A stretch of DNA of 39,171 nucleotides from CAYVBJ01 sp964517005 (GTDB lineage Bacteria; Bacteroidota; Rhodothermia; Balneolales; Balneolaceae): NCBI GenBank assembly GCA_964517005.1, contig CAZFAJ010000022.1, positions 1-39,171 of the forward strand, given 5' to 3'. A program made the translations under genes and the position numbers. Shown in pieces: positions 15,985 through 24,883 of the stretch. Under the pieces are notes generated by a model that saw nothing but the letters and a program-made list of their open reading frames with translations, ran no database searches and was not told the origin of the DNA. The first letter of the stretch is position 1. Each line of letters opens with the position of its first letter.

Positions 15985-18900
15985 GTGAAATTTACACCTC
16001 TAAGAGTTACGTTTATCTATCTTGGTATTGCCGTAATCTGGATACTTGCGTCTGACTACATCGCAGAAGCTATTGCCACAGATATCAATGCCTTTTCAAC
16101 GATTCAGACCTATAAAGGAGTTTTTTATGTTTGCCTCACTGCGATTATGCTTTTTGTGATGATGAAAAGTTATGAAAATTACATTGCAAAGAAAGAGAGT
16201 GAATTTGAAACCATTATTCATGATACGTCAGCCGGAATGGCTGTATTGCGTGATAAAATTATTGAGAGTTCCAATGTCTCTTTTCAAAAAATTTTCAATT
16301 CGGAAATCAGGGATCACGAAACTAAAATAACTGATTTTTTACACAGGGATGACAAAAACCGGTTTCTTAAACTGCTCGAAGATGTTGACACTCCGGAAAC
16401 CTGGGAAAGTGCTGAATTCAGATTTCAGCTGGAAGAAGGTGAACAGATCTGGTTAATGGCTACCGCAAGAAATATTGAACTAAATGGTGATCAGCGGAAG
16501 TTGCTTACGGTTGAAGATATTACAGAACGAAAACAATTTCAGATCTACACGGAATTACTGCTTGAGCTGATAATCTCTATAGAGCCGGCTAAAGATTTAA
16601 AACAGGCACTGGACAAAGTTTTAAAGAATATTTGTGAGCGAATTGACTGGGATTTTGCGGAAGCCTGGGTGCCTGATAAGACAAATAAAGATCTTATAAA
16701 ACGACTAACATGCTGGGCTCGTGACATTCCAGAGATAAAAAAATTTGACAAAAAATGTAAAGCTTATTCTTTTTATCAAGGCGAAGGGATACCGGGAATG
16801 GCAGCAAAATATAAAGAAGCGCTCTGGATTAAAGATGTCACAAAACATCAGTCCTACGAGCGAAGAGATCTTGCTCAGGATTCAGGCCTGAAAACTGCTT
16901 TTGCGGTTCCGTTAGTTGTCGATCATGAAATTTTTGCTGTTTTAATGTTGTATTCTGTTCTTGAGATGGAGGAAGATCCGTCCCTGGTTCGTCTGTTATC
17001 AGCGGCGGCAAATGATATCAGTGTAAAACTGAAACAGAAAAGGGATCAGCATAAAAGAGCTGAAGCAGAACAAAATTTACAGCTGGCTCTTGAATCAGCC
17101 GGAATGGCAACATGGCAGGTAGACATAAAAACCGGACAAGTTAAAAGCTCCGACACATTTGCGGAGATGTTAGGATTCAAAAACAGGCCGGTTAACGATG
17201 TTGAATCACTCTCAAAAAATATTCTGAAGAAAGACAGGAAAAAAGTTGATGAGGAGTTCGAAAAATCTCTGAGAGGAGTAGTTCCGTTTAATGTGGAATT
17301 CAGGGTTCAAAATGAGGATGGCACAGTCAGCTGGTTGTGGGCGAGAGGTAAACCTGTAGTGGAGAATGGAGTGCTTGCTTACCTGAGAGGTGTTACTACG
17401 GTTATCAATCAGCGAAAACGACTTGAGCAAAAACTGAACAGAGAAAAAGAGTTTTTGGATCAGCTTTTTAAAAATCTTCCGGTTATGATCACAACCTATA
17501 AACCCGGACCCGATGTTCTGGAAGTTAACAGGGAATTTGAGAAACTCACAGGATACTCAACAGGCGATCTGAAAAACCCGGATGTAATGAAGACCGTATA
17601 TCCGGATGAGAAGGAGAGACAAAAGACAGCGGAGTTTATGTCAAAGCCGGGATCAGGCTGGATGGATTTTAATTTGAAAACCAAATGGGGAACTGTCGTA
17701 AAATCGACCTGGACAAATGTACAACTATCTGACGATACACTGATTGGTATAGGAATTGATATCAGCGAACGTATTGAAAAAGAAGAAAAGCTGCAGGAAA
17801 ATGAACATATTCTTGCCGAATCTCAAAAAGTAGCGAACCTGGGCTCATACTATCTCGATCTTGAAACGAAAGAGGCAAGAACATCACAGGTATTAGATAA
17901 GATTTTCGGAGCACCAGAAGATGACCCGATGACGCTTGAGAAGTGGGGACAGATGGTTCACCCTGCCCACAAGAACGTATTGAAAGAATTTTCAAGAGCC
18001 ATGGAGTTGCAATCACCATTCAGTGCAGAATATAAAATAAAAAGGCAGGACAATGGAGAAGATCGGTGGGTTTACGAAAAAGCGGAAGTGATGCGGGATA
18101 ATAATGGTGAAGCAAAAGCGATGATAGGCATTATTCAGGATATTACCGGTCAAAAAATGTATGAGCAGGAGCTGAATGAAATGGTTCACGTTTTTCAATA
18201 TGCAAACGTTGGAATTGTTACGGGATCACCGAATGATGAGAACATGCACCGGATGAATAAGACATTTGCTGAAATGCATGGGTATACCGTAAATGAACTT
18301 TCCGGAAAACCGATCGAAACTGTCTTTGCTGCTGATTACAAACCTCACATTAAGGAGTATATTCGAAAAGCTAATGAGCAGGGACATTTAATTGCTGAGT
18401 CCCGGCACAAGAGAAAGGATGGTGAAGAATTTCCCGTGTTATTAAGTGTTCAGTCTGTAAAAGATCCGGACGGAAAAATAGACCGGAGAATTGTCTCTGT
18501 TCAGGATATAACCGAATTGAAATATATGCGGGATAAACTTGCTATGGAACAGGCCCGGTTTGAAACGGCTGCAGGAGTGGTCAGTGATGTAATATGGGAC
18601 TTTGACGCAGCGACCGGAGAACTGTGGTGGAGTGATGGTATTGAAACCGTATTTGGATACGACAGCTACGAGATTTTAAATGACCACGATTTTTGGAAGA
18701 CACATATCCATGAGGCGGATCGCAAAAGAGTACTCCAATCAATGGAAGAAGCAGAAGTTAGCGGGGAGTCTGAATGGAATGAGAGTTACCGTTTTCTTGA
18801 CAGTGAGGGAAACTACAGATTTGTTGAGGACAGTGCATCTATCATTCGTAACGCAGACGGCGAAATCGTTCGTATAATCGGGGCAATGGTGGATAAAACC

Positions 18901-19923
18901 ATTGAAGAAGAGGCAAAAAAAGTAGTGAAACAAGCTATGGATCAATACCGTCTCTTGTTTGAACAAAGCCCGATTCCCATGTGGATTTATGATTTGGAAT
19001 CCTATCGTTTTTTAGAGGTGAACGACGCAGCTGTAAAGAAATACGGTTACTCCAAGGATGAATTTTCAGGTATGTCTCTCTTCGATATTCGGCCGGAGGA
19101 AGATTTTCCTGTATTTAAAAAAAATCTTTTAAAAACGAAGAATTCTGCTTTGAGTTTTGAGGAATCGCGACACCTGACAAAAGGCGGTAAAGAAATGATC
19201 GTTGAAATATCTGCTTCTGATATTATGTATAAAGATAAAAAACAGCGTCTGATTGTCGCCAACGACATTACACGTCAGCGGAGAGCTGAGGAAACAAGAC
19301 TCAGAGCTCTTGTGAAAGGTGAGGAGAAGGAGAGGAGGCGAATTGCAAAAGAGTTGCACGACGGGCTCGGGCAGTATCTGAGTGCCGTAAACATGAATTT
19401 TGAGGCACTTGCAGAAGAAGTTCAGGCATTTAAAAGAGATGAAAAAGAGCAATTTCTTCATGGATTGGATCTTTTGAAGCAGGCCATGCAGGAAACAAGA
19501 ACTATTTCACAAAATCTGATGCCGAAGGCGATTGAAGATTATGGATTGGCACTGGCCGTGGAATCACTCGTTGATGATCTGGGAAAAAATACGAAACTGG
19601 AACTCTACTATTATCAAAATATTGAAGATCTTTCGATTCGCTATAATATTCAGATAAATCTGTACAGGGTGATACAGGAAGCTCTTAATAATGCGATCAG
19701 GCATTCAAGGTGTCAAAAAATTCATATACAGCTTGTGGAATCCGAAAATGATATTATATTATCTATTGAAGACAATGGTGTCGGATTTGATCCGGGTGAT
19801 AAAAAAGTCAGCGGATTGGGCTTGCACAGTATGGAGACCCGCGCTTCAGCTCTCTCAGGAAAATTGGATATTTCGAGTAAAATTGACAAGGGCACAACCA
19901 TAACCATGGTTGTACCTCTATAA
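15985..19923 (+). CDS. Membrane sensor histidine kinase with GAF and seven PAS domains (HisKA_3/NarX-type)
   Basis: 1312 residues with a GTG start; two membrane helices (about 7-24 and 43-62) leave only a ~20-residue external loop, so sensing is probably cytosolic. Domain order: PAS (about 74-185), GAF (193-350), PAS (369-480), PAS (493-600), PAS (611-727), PAS (733-851), PAS (859-975), PAS (988-1103), HisKA_3 (from 1113), HATPase. Most PAS units end in a DIT-like linker, e.g. VEDITERKQ, IQDITGQKM, VQDITELK, VANDITRQR. The phospho-acceptor is His1125 in ELHDGLGQ. The N-box NNAIRH, G1 box DNGVGFD and G2 box GLGLHSM are intact, so kinase activity is expected. The partner is the NarL-type regulator 14 bp downstream. 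The signal is unknown. Confidence 0.93.
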   Translation: MKFTPLRVTFIYLGIAVIWILASDYIAEAIATDINAFSTIQTYKGVFYVCLTAIMLFVMMKSYENYIAKKESEFETIIHDTSAGMAVLRDKIIESSNVSFQKIFNSEIRDHETKITDFLHRDDKNRFLKLLEDVDTPETWESAEFRFQLEEGEQIWLMATARNIELNGDQRKLLTVEDITERKQFQIYTELLLELIISIEPAKDLKQALDKVLKNICERIDWDFAEAWVPDKTNKDLIKRLTCWARDIPEIKKFDKKCKAYSFYQGEGIPGMAAKYKEALWIKDVTKHQSYERRDLAQDSGLKTAFAVPLVVDHEIFAVLMLYSVLEMEEDPSLVRLLSAAANDISVKLKQKRDQHKRAEAEQNLQLALESAGMATWQVDIKTGQVKSSDTFAEMLGFKNRPVNDVESLSKNILKKDRKKVDEEFEKSLRGVVPFNVEFRVQNEDGTVSWLWARGKPVVENGVLAYLRGVTTVINQRKRLEQKLNREKEFLDQLFKNLPVMITTYKPGPDVLEVNREFEKLTGYSTGDLKNPDVMKTVYPDEKERQKTAEFMSKPGSGWMDFNLKTKWGTVVKSTWTNVQLSDDTLIGIGIDISERIEKEEKLQENEHILAESQKVANLGSYYLDLETKEARTSQVLDKIFGAPEDDPMTLEKWGQMVHPAHKNVLKEFSRAMELQSPFSAEYKIKRQDNGEDRWVYEKAEVMRDNNGEAKAMIGIIQDITGQKMYEQELNEMVHVFQYANVGIVTGSPNDENMHRMNKTFAEMHGYTVNELSGKPIETVFAADYKPHIKEYIRKANEQGHLIAESRHKRKDGEEFPVLLSVQSVKDPDGKIDRRIVSVQDITELKYMRDKLAMEQARFETAAGVVSDVIWDFDAATGELWWSDGIETVFGYDSYEILNDHDFWKTHIHEADRKRVLQSMEEAEVSGESEWNESYRFLDSEGNYRFVEDSASIIRNADGEIVRIIGAMVDKTIEEEAKKVVKQAMDQYRLLFEQSPIPMWIYDLESYRFLEVNDAAVKKYGYSKDEFSGMSLFDIRPEEDFPVFKKNLLKTKNSALSFEESRHLTKGGKEMIVEISASDIMYKDKKQRLIVANDITRQRRAEETRLRALVKGEEKERRRIAKELHDGLGQYLSAVNMNFEALAEEVQAFKRDEKEQFLHGLDLLKQAMQETRTISQNLMPKAIEDYGLALAVESLVDDLGKNTKLELYYYQNIEDLSIRYNIQINLYRVIQEALNNAIRHSRCQKIHIQLVESENDIILSIEDNGVGFDPGDKKVSGLGLHSMETRASALSGKLDISSKIDKGTTITMVVPL

Positions 19924-19937
19924 ATTGGAAGAACAAT

Positions 19938-20597
19938 ATGGCTAACATTCAGGTATTACTGGCAGATGATCATAATATTGTACGGGACGGCCTCAAGATG
20001 ATGCTTCGCTCACATCCCGGAATTGATGTTGTTGCTGAGGCTGAAAATGGCAGAGAGGCTCTTTTAAAACTGAATAAGAATACGGTTGATCTCGTAATTA
20101 TGGATATTAACATGCCGGTAATGAACGGCGTAGAAGCAACCAAAAAAATTGCAACGGAATTCTCAGGGGTAAAGGTACTTGCACTTACCATGAGCGATGA
20201 TGACCAGCATATACGTCAAATGATTCAGGCTGGAGCTTCGGGTTATATTTTGAAAAGTTCTGGCCGGAATGAACTGATCATGGCAATTGAAAATATTATG
20301 GATGGAAAGCATTACTTTAGCGATGAAGCCACAAAAAGTATTATGATGGATTTGGTCACAAATAAAGGAAAACCACATCCGGTTGAACCTGATGTTCACA
20401 TAACAGATCGCGAAATGGAAATTCTGGAATTGATTCTGAAAGAGATGACAAACAATGAGATAGCAGAAAAGCTGTTTATCAGTCCGCGAACCGTGGATGC
20501 ACACCGCAGGAATCTGCTGCAAAAAACCGGTGCCCGGAATACAGCCGGGCTGGTTCGCTTTGCCATGAAGCAGAACCTGTTTCCCGATGCAGAGTAA
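19938..20597 (+). CDS. NarL/FixJ-family response regulator
   Basis: 219 residues: receiver domain (about 1-120) and LuxR-type HTH (about 150-212). Acidic pair Asp10-Asp11, phospho-acceptor Asp56 (VIMDINMP), the conserved Thr in ALTMS and Lys in ILKSS are all present, so it should be phosphorylatable. The HTH carries TDREMEILELI and NNEIAEKLFISPRTVDAHRR. It lies 14 bp after the kinase gene and is almost certainly its output. HisKA_3 kinases characteristically pair with this regulator class. Targets are unknown; the downstream signalling genes and outer-membrane proteins are possible ones by location only. Confidence 0.95.
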   Translation: MANIQVLLADDHNIVRDGLKMMLRSHPGIDVVAEAENGREALLKLNKNTVDLVIMDINMPVMNGVEATKKIATEFSGVKVLALTMSDDDQHIRQMIQAGASGYILKSSGRNELIMAIENIMDGKHYFSDEATKSIMMDLVTNKGKPHPVEPDVHITDREMEILELILKEMTNNEIAEKLFISPRTVDAHRRNLLQKTGARNTAGLVRFAMKQNLFPDAE

Positions 20598-20605
20598 ATC
20601 TAACA

Positions 20606-20651
20606 GCACCTTTCCGGTTTGAGCCGGGTGCATTGCCGCAGGCGGCCTTTT
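20606..20651 (+). terminator. Possible terminator after the NarL-type regulator
   Basis: A GC-rich stretch with CCGG...CCGG pairing and then GCCG-cagg-CGGC (20635-20646), followed by CTTTTG. The U-tract is short, so efficiency is uncertain. It would separate the kinase-regulator pair from the next gene. Confidence 0.4.
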
Positions 20652-20786
20652 GATTATGTAAAGATTTCGCACTCCTGCAATTCTTTTAGGTAAATATACC
20701 TATTTACAAAATATATTTTTACGCTAATTATGTGATGGTTATTAATGCCGGCCTGTTATACATTGAGATAAAAATGAAACCGTTGC

Positions 20787-21182
20787 ATGGCTGGAAATCT
20801 GTTCATATTGACATCCGGAACAATTCGTAAAAAAATTCTGGAGCAGGTAGTAAGGGAAGCGTGCGGAGATCATTTAAATATCTCTACTTTGCCGTCAGGT
20901 TATTTGCAAGATATCCATTCAACAGATGACGCTAATTATATTATTTTGGATTTCCCAAATATTTATGGCAGCTCCAAAAAAGTTATTTCTGAAATAAAAT
21001 CCGTGCATCCCCATGCAGCTTTGATAGGCATTCATTTTTATCTGAATAAAAAATTAATAGAACCTCTTATGAAAGCCGGCCTTGATGCGTATTTGCTTTA
21101 CAATCCTACGAAAACGGAATTTAAAAATGCAATGAAAACGATTGAAGACGGCCAAAAATATTTACCTCTTGAATTAATGTGA
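20787..21182 (+). CDS. Degenerate stand-alone receiver-domain protein
   Basis: 131 residues. I recognise a NarL-like receiver fold by pattern: YIILDFPNIYG (strand 3 with Asp55), EIKSVHPHAALIGIH (strand 4), MKAGLDAYLLY (helix 4 to strand 5) and a final AMKTIEDGQKYLPLEL, which matches the end of NarL receivers just before their linker. The output HTH is missing. Catalytic positions are mostly lost: the N-terminal acidic pair is replaced by Thr/Ser-Gly (ILTSG, residues 7-11), the conserved Thr region reads IGIHF, and the invariant Lys is Tyr105. Only Asp55 remains. It is therefore probably a pseudo-receiver acting by binding. It lies between a normal two-component pair and a kinase with a decayed ATPase domain. 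Confidence 0.65.
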   Translation: MAGNLFILTSGTIRKKILEQVVREACGDHLNISTLPSGYLQDIHSTDDANYIILDFPNIYGSSKKVISEIKSVHPHAALIGIHFYLNKKLIEPLMKAGLDAYLLYNPTKTEFKNAMKTIEDGQKYLPLELM

Positions 21183-21362
21183 ACTTGCAGGCAATTGATA
21201 GGCATTATTACGTACTGAATTCTTCATAAAAGATGGAGCTAAAAAACTAAGTATTTAACGTCTTACTTTTACCTCTAAAGATTTGCATCTTATCATCAAA
21301 TAAATAATTCCTTCGTCAAAGAATTTGAAAGAGTAGTAAAACGATAGATTGATACCATTTGC

Positions 21363-23588
21363 ATGAGTGAAACAACACATAGTACATTTGAGTCCGGAAT
21401 TCTGGATGCTCTGCAATCAATGATTTGTATTCTGGAAAGGGATGGTAATATCATCTACGCAAATAAATCCTGGAAAGAATATTCGTATAAAAGTGATTGT
21501 TTGATAGGCGCAAATGAGTCTGCCGGAAATTATTTTGAAATGTGCAGGAGTGCTGTAGACAAAGGAGATGACTATGCACTGAAAATAATTCTTGGAATCA
21601 GAAAAGTTCTCGATGAATCAGAGAGCAGGGTTTATTTAACCTACTCTAAAGAACTGGAAAGCGGAAAGAAATGGTTTAGCTTAACCATTACATCATTTGA
21701 CGGAGAGAGAGAAGGAGTGATATTGACATTTGAGGATATCACGGCAAGTCTCAGAAAATCAGAGGCATTACGGGAAGCAGAACAGTTGTACCGGCAACAA
21801 TTCGATCAAAGTATAACCGGAATTATTATCGGAACCCCTGAAGGTGAAATTATTGATGCAAATCCCTCAGCTTGCTCTATGCTTGGTTACAGCCGGAGCC
21901 AATTGATTGCCGGTGGCAGAGAGATGATTACGGATATGGCACATCCTAAAAACAGACTTGCTTATCAGATTCGGAGAGAGGAATCACGATACGAGGGTGA
22001 AAAAGTTTACTTGCATGAGAGCGGGCGTGAAATACCGGTAGAAGTTTCATCTGTGTTGTACAGAAATCAAAACGGACGGGTTATCTCGATCAATAATTTT
22101 AAAGACCTGACCGACAGAAAAAATGCAGAAAATGAGTTGAAAAGAGAGAGGGATTTTAGAAAGGCTGCAGAATCAAGTATACCCGGTATTTTTTTCATCC
22201 TCGATAAACAGGGTGCTATGATTGATTGGAACAATGCATTCAGAGATGAACTGGGATATGACCTGGATGAAATTTCCGGCATAAACGCTATCGATTTTAT
22301 AGCTGATCACGATAAGGAAGATGCGATGAAAAAAATTCATCAGGTTTTTAGTGATGGTGAGGCAGAAACTGTAGTTCAAGTGAAAAGGAAAGATAATAGC
22401 CTCAGATATCAAAGATTGCGCGGTAAAAAATTCAGATCCAAAAATGGTGATTACCTGGTGGGAACCGGCGTGGATATCACAGAAGCGGTATTTGCAGAAA
22501 CAGAAAAAAACAGAGCACTCGAAATGCTGAATCAGCTCTTTGAAAATTCTCCCATAGGTATTGTTATGGTGAATGGCAGGGATATGATTTTAAAAGCGAA
22601 TCCATCATTTAAGAAAATGTTCGGATATGCCGATGAGTTAGTTGATGGAAGGAAATTGGATAAATTAATTACCCCAAAAATTAAATCCGAAGAATCCATA
22701 TTGAATTCAGACAGGACGTTTCAGGGCCTTAGCCTTCAGATGGAAACTGTAAGGAGCAAAAAAGACGGAACAAAAATACCGGTAATGATCAATTCTGTTC
22801 CAATTAGAAGTGATGATGATGTGACAGCAATATACGGCATGTATGTTGACCTCACCGGGCAAAAAGAGATGGCAGTGCAAATTAAAAGTTTGCTTGAAAG
22901 TGAAAAAACTGTAAGGGTAAAGGTTGAAAAGGCACTATTGGAAAAGAATATCCTCTTACAGGAAGTTCATCACCGGGTTAAAAATAATATGGCCGTCGTG
23001 ACCGGCCTGCTTGAACTTCAGATTATGGACGATGAGGATCCAAAAGTTATAAAGAAGCTTCGTGAGGTTCAGGGACGAATTTATGCCATCGCAAAAATAC
23101 ATGAAACACTCTACAGTGAAGAAGAAGTTGTTGATATCAGGTTCGATAAGTACCTGGAATCCCTTCTTACCTCTATCCCGGCGTTTCAGTACCTGGATAA
23201 TATTCCGGCCGCAGTAAAACTTACTTCTGATGAGTTCACTTTGAATCTAAACCAGGCAGTTCCGGCAGGTTTGATCATAAATGAGATTTTGAATTCGTCT
23301 GTTGATGAAAAGAAAGCCGAAAATCATTCTCAGATTAAAGTGAATGTAAAAGTTGTGGATAATGAGGTGGAAATATTATTAAAAGGTATTTCATTAAATA
23401 CCGAGTATAAAAAAAACCGGTTCGATTCTGATAAATTTCAGTATAAATTGATCGAAATATTATCTTTACAACTGGAAGCTTCTTTGAATATTCACGAAAA
23501 TGCCACTAATCAAATAAAAATAACATTTAAAAAGGCTGCAATTAAGGGGTCAAGCAGCAGCATATTAAAATCTGAGGAACTTTTATAA
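21363..23588 (+). CDS. Four-PAS HisKA_2 histidine kinase-like protein with degenerate ATPase domain
   Basis: 741 residues, no membrane segment or signal peptide. Four PAS units (about 11-139, 143-256, 265-379, 389-504) lead to a HisKA_2 dimerisation domain (about 523-610) with EVHHRVKNNM; the phospho-acceptor is probably His537. The ATPase region (about 630-725) aligns with HATPase domains but has lost its key motifs. The N-box NEL-TNA is NEILNSS, the G1 box DNGxG is replaced by LLKGISLN, and the G2 Leu-Gly-Leu motif before the last helix is FQYKL. ATP binding looks unlikely. By analogy with ChpT-type phosphotransferases, it may relay phosphate or scaffold rather than autophosphorylate (inference). 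It is joined stop-to-start to the following receiver gene. Alternatively, the domain binds ATP in a divergent way. Confidence 0.8.
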   Translation: MSETTHSTFESGILDALQSMICILERDGNIIYANKSWKEYSYKSDCLIGANESAGNYFEMCRSAVDKGDDYALKIILGIRKVLDESESRVYLTYSKELESGKKWFSLTITSFDGEREGVILTFEDITASLRKSEALREAEQLYRQQFDQSITGIIIGTPEGEIIDANPSACSMLGYSRSQLIAGGREMITDMAHPKNRLAYQIRREESRYEGEKVYLHESGREIPVEVSSVLYRNQNGRVISINNFKDLTDRKNAENELKRERDFRKAAESSIPGIFFILDKQGAMIDWNNAFRDELGYDLDEISGINAIDFIADHDKEDAMKKIHQVFSDGEAETVVQVKRKDNSLRYQRLRGKKFRSKNGDYLVGTGVDITEAVFAETEKNRALEMLNQLFENSPIGIVMVNGRDMILKANPSFKKMFGYADELVDGRKLDKLITPKIKSEESILNSDRTFQGLSLQMETVRSKKDGTKIPVMINSVPIRSDDDVTAIYGMYVDLTGQKEMAVQIKSLLESEKTVRVKVEKALLEKNILLQEVHHRVKNNMAVVTGLLELQIMDDEDPKVIKKLREVQGRIYAIAKIHETLYSEEEVVDIRFDKYLESLLTSIPAFQYLDNIPAAVKLTSDEFTLNLNQAVPAGLIINEILNSSVDEKKAENHSQIKVNVKVVDNEVEILLKGISLNTEYKKNRFDSDKFQYKLIEILSLQLEASLNIHENATNQIKITFKKAAIKGSSSSILKSEELL

Positions 23589-23984
23589 ATGGTTAATCAA
23601 ATAAACGAAATACCTGAAGATTACAGAGTATTGATTGTGGAAGATGATCTGATTCTGAGTATTGCACTATCGATGATGCTGAAGAAACTTGGCTTTAACA
23701 ATGTAGATAAAGCTTCGGGAGCAGACGAAGCCAGAAAAATAATAGATGAACTCGGCCCAAATTTGCTCGTTATGGATATTAACCTTGGCCCGGGTATTAC
23801 CGGTATTGATCTTGTGAAAGAGATTCAGAAAAACCTTCGGGTGGATGTTATCTACGTGACCGGGAATTCCGATATGTTCAACCGGATGCAAGCGGGAGAA
23901 ACCAACTATCTCGATTATCTTACTAAACCTGTTACACCTGCGGAACTAAAGAAATCACTATCGAAACTGTTTACTACAGTTTAA
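23589..23984 (+). CDS. CheY-like single-domain response regulator
   Basis: 131 residues, a receiver domain only. The acidic residues Glu18-Asp19-Asp20 (LIVEDD), phospho-acceptor Asp63 (LVMDINLGPG), the switch Thr in IYVTGNSD and the Lys in YLTKPV are all present, so it should be phosphorylatable. The ATG directly follows the stop of the PAS/HisKA_2 gene with no spacing, suggesting translational coupling and a stoichiometric partnership. The absence of an output domain fits a phosphorelay shuttle or a protein-binding output. It is the likely partner of His537 of the upstream protein. Confidence 0.92.
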   Translation: MVNQINEIPEDYRVLIVEDDLILSIALSMMLKKLGFNNVDKASGADEARKIIDELGPNLLVMDINLGPGITGIDLVKEIQKNLRVDVIYVTGNSDMFNRMQAGETNYLDYLTKPVTPAELKKSLSKLFTTV

Positions 23985-24082
23985 AAAAATGATTCAAATG
24001 TGATTGATTGTCTTCTATTTTCTGTTTAAATAATACGAAACTATTTGAATATATAAACCGAACGATAAAAATTTCATCTTTT

Positions 24083-24667
24083 ATGATCCAAATGGCAAAG
24101 CGTCTGTTAGCTCCCGCTCTTATACCGGTTCTCTTAATCCTGTTTATTCCTCAAACCTCATTTTCACAATGGAGTGTTGCAGGTTCTTTCCAGCTTCAGG
24201 ATGAAGATCCAACAGATGGTTTCGGAATTCATATTGAACGTGAACTGCTTAATCCGCTTCCGCTGCTTGATATTCGCCTGCGTGCTCATGGAAGCAGGAT
24301 GGGAGAGGATGTGGAGGTTAGCATCGAAGGCAGCAGTTTAACGCAAAATATAACCACATGGGATTTTGGCCTGGCCGGGCTCGCAGGTGTGTCATCGGGA
24401 GTGATTCGTATCTATTCGGGGCTTGGAGGCGGTTATATGAGATTCGAGAGTGAAGCGGAAGAAATAGACATTGATCCTGAACTTTTTGATGTAATTGGAG
24501 AGGTAGATGGCAGCAGTTTTTTCTGGAATTTTATTGCCGGATTTGAATTTACACCGGTTCCGCTGGTAAATCCGTTTTTTGAGTATCGCTTTATTAGTGT
24601 TACCGATGATGATTTTGGCTTTAGCTCCTTGAACCGTTTGTCTATCGGTTTCACCCTGGATTTTTAG
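24083..24667 (+). CDS. Outer-membrane beta-barrel protein, paralogue A
   Basis: The frame is open from 24008, but I prefer the ATG at 24083 (or 24092), which puts a normal signal peptide (MAKRLLAPALIPVLLILFIP, ending SFSQ) at the N-terminus. The mature protein starts QWSVAGSF and consists of alternating amphipathic strands, ending in GFTLDF, a barrel-type C-terminal Phe. No catalytic motif is visible. It is clearly related to the next gene: both share Q-W-S, an EDPT-GFG segment, ER-L--VP-LD-LRAH, FFWNFIAGFEFTPVPLVNPFFEYR and the terminal strand. It lies about 100 bp after the CheY-like gene. The role (porin, adhesin or sensor) is unknown. Confidence 0.7.
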   Translation: MIQMAKRLLAPALIPVLLILFIPQTSFSQWSVAGSFQLQDEDPTDGFGIHIERELLNPLPLLDIRLRAHGSRMGEDVEVSIEGSSLTQNITTWDFGLAGLAGVSSGVIRIYSGLGGGYMRFESEAEEIDIDPELFDVIGEVDGSSFFWNFIAGFEFTPVPLVNPFFEYRFISVTDDDFGFSSLNRLSIGFTLDF

Positions 24668-24768
24668 ATTTCATGGGCTCGTACTCCTTATCCCGAGAGT
24701 GGAAACGTTTGTCCCTGCACTGTTTTTAAAAATCAGATCTTAGATAAAATGAATGGCAGTCACCTTAG

Positions 24769-24799
24769 CCCCACAGGTTCACAAGGTGAATCTGTGGGG
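24769..24799. repeat. 14-bp hairpin between outer-membrane protein genes
   Basis: CCCCACAGGTTCAC, loop AAG, GTGAATCTGTGGGG; fully paired with one G-T wobble. No T-run follows. It resembles REP or IS200-type end hairpins but no transposase lies beside it; it may be a stability or processing element. Confidence 0.6.
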
Positions 24800-24861
24800 T
24801 AGAGAAAGAGGTCGATATTCACAGGAGCAATCAAAGGCGTGGCATGTTTCGATTTCTCAAT

Positions 24862-24883
24862 TCAATTTCAATTGTGAAATTGA
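24862..24883. repeat. 9-bp perfect hairpin
   Basis: TCAATTTCA, loop ATTG, TGAAATTGA. AT-rich and perfectly paired. Could be an operator or an RNA hairpin; function unknown. Confidence 0.5.

Noticed and set aside
24008..24082. Upstream ATG for outer-membrane protein A
   Set aside because: It would add 25 polar residues before a complete signal peptide; the ATG at 24083 or 24092 fits export.
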